From Vibrio sp. UBA2441 (GTDB taxonomy: Bacteria; Pseudomonadota; Gammaproteobacteria; Enterobacterales; Vibrionaceae), in contig DDQN01000039.1 of the NCBI GenBank assembly GCA_002342685.1, positions 1 to 63,962 of the forward strand: 63,962 bases of DNA, read 5' to 3'. The notes beneath the pieces were generated by a model. The model was not told the origin of the DNA, did not search any database, and saw nothing but the letters and a program-made list of their open reading frames with translations. The position numbers were made by a program, and so were the translations under genes. Shown here one piece after another: positions 26,346 through 34,888 of the stretch (position 1 is its first letter; each line of letters begins with the position of its first letter).

Positions 26346-28991
26346 TTATCTTGGTTTAGGTATAGCGGTACGCCACTCTTTCCACTCTTCTTTTGGTTCT
26401 GAGTAGAGTATGAATGAACGGTCAGGTTTCGCTATTGGTTTTAATGTATTTGTTTCTGGTATAGAGAATGCAATGCCACCTCGAATAACGCTATCAACGG
26501 TCCCAGCTTTAATTTGCGCACCAGTTAAACCAATAGACACATCAACACCAGACACGTTCCAAAATACTGCGTTGTCACGGATAAGGTAAGCAAATTGGCG
26601 ATCAATTTCTACTGTAGATACGATCCTGTCAGCAAATGACCCTAAAGTAATATGGGTGACTTTACCTACTTCTATATCACGGTAGAAGACGGGAGTGTCA
26701 ATTTTTATCGATCCTCTGTGTTCGCTCTGCAAAGTAAAAGAAACGCCACTTGGTTGTTGTTGCTTCTGGTGTAAGTTGAACTTGGTTTCTAAGGCCCCAA
26801 TTCCTGGTTGTACTTGCACATAAGCGGAAATAAGAGAGTCTAGGTTCTTTATCTCATCTAATCCCACTATCGGTCGGGCTACCCAAAAATAGCTTCCGCT
26901 TCGTGCTACTCTATCGGTAAACTCAGGTAAAACTCTTGCATCAATGACAACTTGTTGAGTATCAAAGTTTGGTTCGAGTTTCATCACTTCACCAATAACA
27001 ACACCTTGATATTTAATCGGAGCACCTTCAGTTAACGTGGTAGATTCGGAAGATACTAATTTGATTACTTTTCCATATTTTCGTGCTTGTTCGATGTTAT
27101 CGTAAAGTAACCATTGCTTGTCCTTTCTATTTTCAACCCCGGAAATGGAATCGAATGCGATTCCACCCTGTAGAAGAGCCTTTAGTGGGGCTGCTTTAAT
27201 GTTGACGCCGGTCAGGCTGGCGTTAACTTCAATACCCGAGTGGTTCCAAAAAACAGTGTTATGTTTGATTAAATTTTTATAACGGTTTTCTAGCTGTGCG
27301 TGAATTGTGACACCCTTTGCTGTAAGGGTATAACCGGATACCTTTCCAACTTGTAAGTTTCGGTAGAGTAGAGGGCTACCTTTAGTTACAGGGGGTAACT
27401 GTTTAGCAAATAGAGACAGTTTTTGAGAACCTGTTTGGTTATACATAGCGAGTTCCGCCAAAGATTTGTTGGCAAACAAGCGGTATTTAGAATTGCTCTT
27501 GTTAGCCCCTTCGCTAATAAAACTGATTGAACCAGAGAGTAAAAACTTAGCTGGTGGGATGGATACATCGATACCGAAGTCTGTCAATTCTGCCGTAGCA
27601 CTGCCATTAACAAAGAATCGATTCCGGGATTTTATTAAGTTTTTATATCGACTGTCGATCAACGCGGTGATTCGTACTTGTTCGTTGAGTAATTTAATCT
27701 CTGAGATTGAGCCAACGCTAAAACCACGATAGAGGACTTCGGTGCCAACAGAAAGGCCATAAGAATCGTCTGAGACTAAGTGAACGGAAATGAAGTTGTC
27801 TTTCTCTTTAGCCAGCTCGTCATTTCTTAGAGCAGTAAATTGGCGAGCTTTTTTTCCTTCACCCGGTATTAGGGTTAGATAGTTGCCTGTAACCAGATTT
27901 GATAAATTATTTACCTCTGTTATCGATACTTTTGCTTCTTCGAGCAGAAAACGAGAACCGGTATTCAACATGTCGACAAAAGAGGGCTGGATTGCTGCTG
28001 AAGCGATGATGGAGTGTCTACCTTCGCTCAGGGAAAGGTCTGTAATCTGACCTATCTCGATGCCGCGATACATGATAGGCGCTCCACTGCTGCGAATATT
28101 ATTATTATCAGGCAGTATTATCTTAATTGGAATGCCGCGACCAGCCGTTTTTAGATCTCGATAAAGCTTGAACTCAGAGGCTTGCTCAATAGGTTCGCCT
28201 TCGTCTGGGGAATCAACAGCAATAGCGCCTGTAAGTAATGCACTTAAACTTTCGAATTGTACATCAACTCCGCTAAAACCAATTTGAGCGCCGGCTCCGC
28301 TAACGTTCCAAAAACGACTTTTATCGGTGATGACATGAGCGTATTCATTTTTTACATAGGCCTTTATTAGAACGTAATTGGCTTTATCATCCAATTTATA
28401 ACTGTAAACTTCACCAATGGGGATTTTCCGATAGAAAATTTGAGAACCGATTGAGATAGAGCCTAGGTCTCGGGAACGTAAAGTAATGTTAAGACCTTGT
28501 TCTGCTTGAAGATCTGAAGGGCGGGTATCCAGGGCCGTATAAGATGTCGGTGCTTCGTCGTCGTCATCTTTTTCTTCTCCTGGCTGAATAGAAATGTAAT
28601 TACCTGATACTAGGGCATCTAAACCAGAGATTCCGGAAATACTGGCTGTTGGTTTTACTAGCCAAAATCGAGTTTTTTCCCCCAATAATTTTGTTGCTTC
28701 AGGGTAGATATCCGCATCGACATAAATATTCTCGAGGTTAGGGGATAAAGTGATATCTCTGACCATTCCAACTTCCAGTCCTTGGTATTGGATTGTGGTT
28801 CGGCCTGCGATCAACCCTTGAGCGTTGGAAAAGTATATTTGAACACGTTGACCAGCGTCGTTGATAGCGTTCACAACTAACCAACCTGCAAGCACAAGGG
28901 TTACAAGAGGCAAAATCCATAGTGGAGAAATCCCATAGTCCTTTTGGATCTTGGGTTTATGTGGCTGCGCATGTGGTTCAGAGTCACTCAT
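26346..28991 (-). CDS. letB: Intermembrane lipid transport protein LetB (seven MCE domains)
   Basis: 881 residues. One N-terminal transmembrane helix (ISPLWILPLVTLVLAGWLVV) is followed by seven MCE domains, each with a core like SxAPIxYRGIEIGxI. Seven domains identify LetB (YebT) rather than the three-domain PqiB. In E. coli LetB forms a hollow tunnel of stacked hexameric rings across the periplasm that moves phospholipids. It is encoded downstream of letA in the same orientation. Confidence 0.95.
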   Translation of the reverse strand: MSDSEPHAQPHKPKIQKDYGISPLWILPLVTLVLAGWLVVNAINDAGQRVQIYFSNAQGLIAGRTTIQYQGLEVGMVRDITLSPNLENIYVDADIYPEATKLLGEKTRFWLVKPTASISGISGLDALVSGNYISIQPGEEKDDDDEAPTSYTALDTRPSDLQAEQGLNITLRSRDLGSISIGSQIFYRKIPIGEVYSYKLDDKANYVLIKAYVKNEYAHVITDKSRFWNVSGAGAQIGFSGVDVQFESLSALLTGAIAVDSPDEGEPIEQASEFKLYRDLKTAGRGIPIKIILPDNNNIRSSGAPIMYRGIEIGQITDLSLSEGRHSIIASAAIQPSFVDMLNTGSRFLLEEAKVSITEVNNLSNLVTGNYLTLIPGEGKKARQFTALRNDELAKEKDNFISVHLVSDDSYGLSVGTEVLYRGFSVGSISEIKLLNEQVRITALIDSRYKNLIKSRNRFFVNGSATAELTDFGIDVSIPPAKFLLSGSISFISEGANKSNSKYRLFANKSLAELAMYNQTGSQKLSLFAKQLPPVTKGSPLLYRNLQVGKVSGYTLTAKGVTIHAQLENRYKNLIKHNTVFWNHSGIEVNASLTGVNIKAAPLKALLQGGIAFDSISGVENRKDKQWLLYDNIEQARKYGKVIKLVSSESTTLTEGAPIKYQGVVIGEVMKLEPNFDTQQVVIDARVLPEFTDRVARSGSYFWVARPIVGLDEIKNLDSLISAYVQVQPGIGALETKFNLHQKQQQPSGVSFTLQSEHRGSIKIDTPVFYRDIEVGKVTHITLGSFADRIVSTVEIDRQFAYLIRDNAVFWNVSGVDVSIGLTGAQIKAGTVDSVIRGGIAFSIPETNTLKPIAKPDRSFILYSEPKEEWKEWRTAIPKPR

Positions 28992-29068
28992 TATCTTTCT
29001 CTTAAGTTATGCATATTCTAATCTGCGGTTACTGAAACGAGATTCTTAGTGGATTGAGTATCAACAGT

Positions 29069-30301
29069 TTAATGGTTGTTTTTCTTATCCCAAATTAATC
29101 TTGGATCAAAACTTTCTGTTGCAAGCATTGTTAACACGACCACCACACCAAAAGCGACAGCGCCGAATCCTGGAGAGAAGTTAAGTATCTGACCTCTATC
29201 AACTAATGTCATCATAATCGATATGACGAATAGATCCATAACCGACCACTTTCCTATCCATTTCACTACAAAATATATGACCATTCTCTGTTTTTTAAAG
29301 CGTTTTTGACCAAAATGAATGCTCAGTAATATATACCCCATGCCGACTATTTTTGCGGCAGGAACAATGATACTTGCGATAAAAATAATGAACGCAATAC
29401 CATGCATATCCCGGGTGATTAAGGTTGCAACACCCGAGAATATGGTGTCTTCAATGCGTTTACCATTGGTAAATAAAATTGATATTGGAATAATATTTGC
29501 CGGAATAATAAAAGCTGACGCTGCGATCAGTAATGCCCACGTTTTCTGAATCGCCCTTGGTTTTCTGCGATGAAGCTGGCTATGGCAACGCTGACATACA
29601 TCTGCGACTGGTTGCGATAAATGGCAATGGCTACATTGTTCTTCTCTTTCTGAAAATTGATACAAATCTTCGGCATGCCAACTTTCCCAATATCGACGAA
29701 TATTTATCCTAGCAATCAGCATTATGCTGAATAACTGTAAAAGTACGATGCCAATTAATCCTGGGCCTAGGTAAATATCCGAGTAATCTTGGAGTTTGAA
29801 GCAGGATATGGCTAGGCTAACCAAGAACACATCTAACATCATCCATTGTTTTAACGCTTTAATTAAATACAGAGAGGTACGAAAAGCGATTAACCAACGC
29901 TGTTGTAAAGCGTAGTGAACCATCAGTACGGCACCACAGACGATAAGAGGAGCGATAGAGCTGCAAAAAAGAATCAATATTCCAAGGCTTACAAATCCTT
30001 CTTGCATGAGTGTGAATGTTCCCGAAGGAAGCGTTGCTGGTATCATTACACCAAATAATCGAATACTGATGAATGGAAAAAAGTGAGACGGGATAAAAAG
30101 AAGAAGGCAAGTTATGGCGAGTGCTAAGTTTCCCTTCAACGGATGGTTTCCTCCGCTATAAAGCTTGGTGTTGCACCTAGGGCAGTGAGCGCTTTTTCCG
30201 CTGGGAACGTGTTGAACCGCGACAGGTAATTCACACCCTTGGCATAATCGAATGTGCTCGTTTGAATGTTTTGTATGCGTTATTGCGTCTTTAATTAGCA
30301 T
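29069..30301 (-). CDS. letA: LetA (PqiA-like) inner membrane protein
   Basis: 410 residues. Two zinc-ribbon-like cysteine sets (CQGC...CPRC; CSHC...CQRC) each precede a block of four hydrophobic helices, the PqiA architecture. LetA works with LetB in lipid transport between membranes. The start ATG at 30301 has only a weak ribosome binding site. The 77-bp gap to letB suggests one operon letA-letB, perhaps with rsmF. Confidence 0.94.
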   Translation of the reverse strand: MLIKDAITHTKHSNEHIRLCQGCELPVAVQHVPSGKSAHCPRCNTKLYSGGNHPLKGNLALAITCLLLFIPSHFFPFISIRLFGVMIPATLPSGTFTLMQEGFVSLGILILFCSSIAPLIVCGAVLMVHYALQQRWLIAFRTSLYLIKALKQWMMLDVFLVSLAISCFKLQDYSDIYLGPGLIGIVLLQLFSIMLIARINIRRYWESWHAEDLYQFSEREEQCSHCHLSQPVADVCQRCHSQLHRRKPRAIQKTWALLIAASAFIIPANIIPISILFTNGKRIEDTIFSGVATLITRDMHGIAFIIFIASIIVPAAKIVGMGYILLSIHFGQKRFKKQRMVIYFVVKWIGKWSVMDLFVISIMMTLVDRGQILNFSPGFGAVAFGVVVVLTMLATESFDPRLIWDKKNNH

Positions 30302-30610
30302 GTATGTTTGCTTATAACCTCTATAGACGAGCTAAGTTTTGTCTTTATGTTTCTTTTACATAGATAAAACAAAATAACAAAAATAGCTGAATCATGCATT
30401 AATTGATGCCTAGCATCTTGACGTACTCCAGTATTCAATATCCAAAGTGGAAATGACATGTAAATAAAAAGTAACTGATGTTTGTACTTTATCGCTCCTA
30501 TAGGTATCTTATAGATTCTCAAGAGGGTAGTTTTACACATTGTCACTCCCCAAAAATTGCTTCAATGAGAGCGATTTACGATTAAATTATAAAGTTGAAC
30601 TTAGGAAATC
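30302..30610. promoter_or_regulatory. Divergent promoter region, letA / msrC
   Basis: 309 bp of AT-rich non-coding DNA between the divergent genes. An 83-codon minus-strand frame here has no ribosome binding site or family resemblance. No specific operator recognised. Confidence 0.4.
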
Positions 30611-31084
30611 ATGCAAGAAAAGCAGTATCAAACTCTAACCAAACAAGCTGTCGCGTTGTTGGAATCGGAGACAGACCTTATAGCAAACCTCTCAAACTTA
30701 AGTGCATTACTTAATATGTCGCTAGAAGATACTAATTGGGTCGGTTTTTACCTTTTAAAACAGGAACAGCTTGTTTTAGGACCATTTCAGGGTTTACCAG
30801 CTTGTGTAAGAATTCCTGTGGGTAAAGGTGTTTGTGGTACAGCAGTGGCAATGAATAATGTTCAACGGATTGATGATGTTCATGAATTTGAAGGACATAT
30901 TGCCTGTGATGCACAAAGTAATTCAGAGATTGTGATTCCCTTTTCAATACAAGGAAAGGTGGAAGGCGTATTGGATATTGATAGCCCAAAAATTGCTCGT
31001 TTTGATGAAAATGATGAGTTGGGATTGGTAAATTTGATGAAAGAAGTAGAAAAGCTGCTCAATTCACACGCTAACGATGCATAA
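30611..31084 (+). CDS. msrC: Free methionine-(R)-sulfoxide reductase (GAF-domain fRMsr)
   Basis: 157 residues. A GAF domain carries the three conserved cysteines of the family (in LPACVRIP, GKGVCGTA and HIACDAQS). It reduces free Met-R-sulfoxide in the cytoplasm. The ATG has AGGA 7 bases upstream. It precedes proQ-prc, as yebR does in E. coli. Confidence 0.94.
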   Translation: MQEKQYQTLTKQAVALLESETDLIANLSNLSALLNMSLEDTNWVGFYLLKQEQLVLGPFQGLPACVRIPVGKGVCGTAVAMNNVQRIDDVHEFEGHIACDAQSNSEIVIPFSIQGKVEGVLDIDSPKIARFDENDELGLVNLMKEVEKLLNSHANDA

Positions 31085-31183
31085 ATTGAGCATTGAGAGT
31101 GGTTTTTCATAAGCATCTCACTATAATAGCCAAAATATTTATCAGATCGACTCGCGGACAAACCGCATAAACCAGGGACCCCC

Positions 31184-31819
31184 ATGGAAAACACTGAAAA
31201 GTTAAAAAACAGCAAAGAAGTAATTGCATATATTGCTGAATGTTTCCCTAACTGCTTTACTCTAGAGGGTGAAGCAAAACCGCTTAAAATCGGTATATTT
31301 CAAGATTTGGCCGCTCGCCTGGCTGAAGACGCTAAAGTAAGCAAAACTCAGCTTAGAGCAGCATTAAGACAATACACTTCATCTTGGCGCTACCTTCATG
31401 GCGTAAAAGCTGGCGCTGTGCGTGTTGACCTTGATGGTAACGCTTGTGGTGAACTTGAAGAAGAACACGTTGAGCACGCTAAAATTGCATTAGCTGAAAG
31501 CAAGGCTCGTGTTCAGGCTCGTCGTAAAGAACAAGCTAATAAAGCTCGTGAAGAAGCAAAGGCCAAAGCTAAGGAAAATAAACCTCAGCAACAACGTCGT
31601 GCTAAACCAGCGAAGCAACATAAGCCCAATAATAAGCCCGCAGTACCTGAAACACGCGCGCTAACGTTTGATGAACTATCTACAGGAAAAGACGTTAACG
31701 TGAATATGGGTAAAGGCAATATGGCTGCGACTATTGTTGAAATCAATAAGGATGATGTGCGTGTTCGCCTAACCAATGGTCTTCAAATGGTGGTTAAAGC
31801 GGAACACTTGCGCGCATAA
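31184..31819 (+). CDS. proQ: RNA chaperone ProQ
   Basis: 211 residues: an N-terminal FinO/ProQ RNA-binding domain (to about residue 115; FPNCFTLEGEAKPLKIGIFQ), a basic Lys/Ala/Gln-rich linker and a C-terminal Tudor/SH3-like domain (GKDVNVNMGKGNMAATIVEI). It binds structured sRNAs and mRNA 3' ends. prc follows 17 bp after its stop, as in E. coli. Confidence 0.96.
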   Translation: MENTEKLKNSKEVIAYIAECFPNCFTLEGEAKPLKIGIFQDLAARLAEDAKVSKTQLRAALRQYTSSWRYLHGVKAGAVRVDLDGNACGELEEEHVEHAKIALAESKARVQARRKEQANKAREEAKAKAKENKPQQQRRAKPAKQHKPNNKPAVPETRALTFDELSTGKDVNVNMGKGNMAATIVEINKDDVRVRLTNGLQMVVKAEHLRA

Positions 31820-31836
31820 AGGAGAAAATCCTACGC

Positions 31837-33840
31837 ATGAATTGCCGTTTAAAATTGACACTCATCGCCGCTAACATCTGTTTTGCGGCGTCTGCTCAGG
31901 CTTTAGAAGCAAAAATTTCTAAAGACCAGTTGCCTACTTTGGCTCCGGAAGAGCAACATCAAACGGCGAGTAAGCGAGTAACCTCTCGACTTACCCGCTC
32001 TCACTATAAGCACTTTAGTTTGGATGATGGTTTTTCAAAAGCGATGTTTGATCGTTATTTGGAAATGCTGGACTTTAACCGAAATGTGTTTACTCAATCT
32101 GATATTGATTCTTTTTCTGACTGGTCATTACAACTAGATGACCAATTGAAAGCCGGAAATAATCAAATTGCATTTGATGTCTATAATCTGGCAATGAAGA
32201 GACGTTTTGAACGTTTTGTTTACGCTCTGACACTATTAGACAAAGAAATAAAATTTGATGCAGATGAATCTATAGAACTCGATCGCTCTGAGTCTGCGTG
32301 GGCAAAAAGTGAAGATGAGCTGAATGAGCTTTGGCGTAAACGGGTTAAATATGATGCGTTAAGCCTTAAGCTTACGGATAAAGAGTGGCCTGAAATCAAA
32401 GAGATGCTGGAAAAACGTTATAACAATGCGATGAAGCGTATAACGCAATCACATAGTGAAGACGCATTTCAGATTTACATGAATGCTTTCGCTCGCCAGG
32501 TCGATCCTCATACAAGTTATTTATCCCCACGTAATGCAGAGCAATTTCAGTCAGAGATGAACTTGTCATTAGAAGGTATCGGTGCGGTTCTTCAAATGAC
32601 AGATGATTATACTGTCATTCGTTCTTTAGTCGCTGGTGGTCCGGCATCTAAAAGTAAGGAATTGTCAGAGGGAGACCGAATTATTGGTGTCGCTCAAGAA
32701 AGCTCTGATATGGTTGATGTTATCGGCTGGCGTTTAGACGATGTAGTTCAGCTAATTAAAGGTCCGAAAGGAACAAAAGTGATTTTGCAGATTTTACCCG
32801 AAGGTAAAAACACAAAAAGTCACGCTGTAACTATTGTTCGAGATAAGGTGCGCTTAGAAGATAGAGCTGTTAAGTCTGAGATTTTTGAAAAAGATGGCAA
32901 AAAAATTGGTGTACTTGAAGTCCCGAGTTTTTACGTTGGGCTATCTAAAGATACCGATAAACTTATTCGCGAACTTAAGGAAAAATCCGTTGACGGGATC
33001 ATTGTTGATCTCAGAAACAATGGTGGTGGAGCGTTGACAGAGGCTACCGCTCTTTCTGGCCTGTTTGTGTCAAAAGGACCTATTGTTCAAGTTCGGGATA
33101 GCTATGGCAGAATCAACGTCAATAGTGATACCGATGGTGCCACGAGTTATGAAGGCCCTTTAACTGTATTGGTGAATCGTTACAGTGCCTCTGCATCAGA
33201 AATTTTTGCGGCTGCAATGCAAGATTACGGACGTGCAATTATTCTGGGAGAAAATTCTTTTGGTAAAGGAACCGTTCAACAACACCGTTCGCTAAATCAT
33301 ATATATGACTTATTCGATAAAGAGTTAGGGTACGTACAGTACACCATCCAGAAATTTTATCGGATCAATGGTGGCAGTACTCAAAACAAAGGTGTAGTTC
33401 CAGATATTTCATATCCAACGGCGGTTGACCCAAGTGAAACGGGTGAGAGTGTCGAAGATAATGCATTGCCATGGGATAGTATTGATCGCGCAAAATATCA
33501 GGTATTGAAGCGACGTAATGATCAAGTAGTCAGTTTAACAGAGTCTCATGAGAACCGGATTGCCAACGACTTGGAGTTTGGGTTTATTGCTGAAGACATT
33601 ACCAGATACAAAGCTGAAAAAGATGATAAAACTCTCTCTTTAAATGAGAAAGCACGTAAAGATGAAGGGGATGAGCGTGATATTAGACGCCTTGCCAGAA
33701 TCAATCAACGACAAAAACTTTCTCAAAAAGCACCGTTTAAATCATTAGACGATATTCCTACTGATTATGAAGCTCCGGATGCTTATCTTGAGGAGTCAAT
33801 TTCTATAATGGTTGATTTGGTAAACAAGAAGCATTACTAA
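31837..33840 (+). CDS. prc: Tail-specific periplasmic protease Prc
   Basis: 667 residues: a signal peptide, an N-terminal helical domain, a PDZ domain (about 230-320), and the S41 core with catalytic serine in SASASEIF and lysine in NSFGKGTVQ. In E. coli it degrades or processes periplasmic proteins (FtsI, MepS with NlpI). Its ribosome binding site AAGGAG overlaps the end of proQ, so they form one operon with the terminator at 33861. Confidence 0.96.
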   Translation: MNCRLKLTLIAANICFAASAQALEAKISKDQLPTLAPEEQHQTASKRVTSRLTRSHYKHFSLDDGFSKAMFDRYLEMLDFNRNVFTQSDIDSFSDWSLQLDDQLKAGNNQIAFDVYNLAMKRRFERFVYALTLLDKEIKFDADESIELDRSESAWAKSEDELNELWRKRVKYDALSLKLTDKEWPEIKEMLEKRYNNAMKRITQSHSEDAFQIYMNAFARQVDPHTSYLSPRNAEQFQSEMNLSLEGIGAVLQMTDDYTVIRSLVAGGPASKSKELSEGDRIIGVAQESSDMVDVIGWRLDDVVQLIKGPKGTKVILQILPEGKNTKSHAVTIVRDKVRLEDRAVKSEIFEKDGKKIGVLEVPSFYVGLSKDTDKLIRELKEKSVDGIIVDLRNNGGGALTEATALSGLFVSKGPIVQVRDSYGRINVNSDTDGATSYEGPLTVLVNRYSASASEIFAAAMQDYGRAIILGENSFGKGTVQQHRSLNHIYDLFDKELGYVQYTIQKFYRINGGSTQNKGVVPDISYPTAVDPSETGESVEDNALPWDSIDRAKYQVLKRRNDQVVSLTESHENRIANDLEFGFIAEDITRYKAEKDDKTLSLNEKARKDEGDERDIRRLARINQRQKLSQKAPFKSLDDIPTDYEAPDAYLEESISIMVDLVNKKHY

Positions 33841-33860
33841 TTGATATTTCAGTGAATAAT

Positions 33861-33890
33861 AAAAAGGCGAGTATTTTACTCGCCTTTTTT
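33861..33890 (+). terminator. Intrinsic terminator of proQ-prc
   Basis: AAGGCGAGTA/TACTCGCCTT stem followed by TTTTTT. Confidence 0.9.
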
Positions 33891-33978
33891 ATTTCTATAA
33901 TTAATGTGATTTATGTCAAAAATTTAGCTTTATTGGCTAACTAACTCTACGCTTATAGAAAAGTGAGGAGAATTAGTC

Positions 33979-34641
33979 ATGAAGTGGTTCATATTAATTC
34001 TGGCTTGTATCTCTGTTGGGACAACAAGCGCAAAAGAAAAAGAAAGTAGCGATATTACACAATTCGACCATCCATTTTTATTGGGAGATTGGTATTTAGT
34101 TAATCCTTATCCTGAGGAGTCAGAGCAAGATTTTGTCGTTATCAGGCTGCATATTGCCTCTAATTATTCCTTTGGTATAGAGATACAAAAAATAGACAAC
34201 AGTTTTGAATACTGGGGTGGAGACTACAGTGCGAGTGCTGATACTTTGGTATTAGGATTAAATAGTGAGACACCACAGATATACAGTTACATGGTTAGCC
34301 ATAATCAACTCATGTTAAATGGAATTTACTTTTCGAAAGGCTACCATACTGAATTGGTCGGTAGTTGGACCAGTGAAGCTATTTTAGGCGATGATATTTT
34401 GGCGAGTAAAGTATCTAAAGTGAATCTTACTTTACAACCAGATTTTATGTTTCTATTTATGGCGGAATCGAATGATGGCAATTTGGCTGCCTATCAGGGA
34501 ATTTATTATTTTGAAGATGACCACCTAGTACTAATGTATGAAAAAGGAGAGCAAGACTCTCGATATAAGATAGAGCAAGGAAAGTTGACTTTGAAAAGTG
34601 ATAATTTTGATATGTTGACGGTGCTCAATCGAGTTAGATAG
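33979..34641 (+). CDS. Secreted hypothetical protein
   Basis: 220 residues. It has a clear signal peptide (MKWFILILACISVGTTSA) and an otherwise beta-rich body, with an internal duplication suggested by two lipocalin-like strand runs that each contain a glycine-tryptophan (LLGDWYLV; LVGSWTSE). The start has the ribosome binding site GAGGAG. I do not recognise the family. It is probably periplasmic. Confidence 0.75.
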   Translation: MKWFILILACISVGTTSAKEKESSDITQFDHPFLLGDWYLVNPYPEESEQDFVVIRLHIASNYSFGIEIQKIDNSFEYWGGDYSASADTLVLGLNSETPQIYSYMVSHNQLMLNGIYFSKGYHTELVGSWTSEAILGDDILASKVSKVNLTLQPDFMFLFMAESNDGNLAAYQGIYYFEDDHLVLMYEKGEQDSRYKIEQGKLTLKSDNFDMLTVLNRVR

Positions 34642-34888
34642 ATATCACTGAAATGCACTCATTATATAGAATGATAGTAAGGCCCTTTGGTTGTAGGGCT
34701 TTATTTATGTCTGCAATAATAAAGAAAGGTAAGATTTCCTTCATTAAAACCTTGAAAACGACATGATTAAGCCACAAATAGAATATACAGATTGGATTTA
34801 ATACTCTGAACGAATTGGGCCTTATGCCCATTTGTTCATTGAGACCATAATACAAACCTTGGATCGCCAAGTGTAAAAGGATGAACAG

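Noticed and set aside
30295..30546. 83-codon minus-strand ORF upstream of letA
   Set aside because: No ribosome binding site or family resemblance; it lies in a divergent promoter region.
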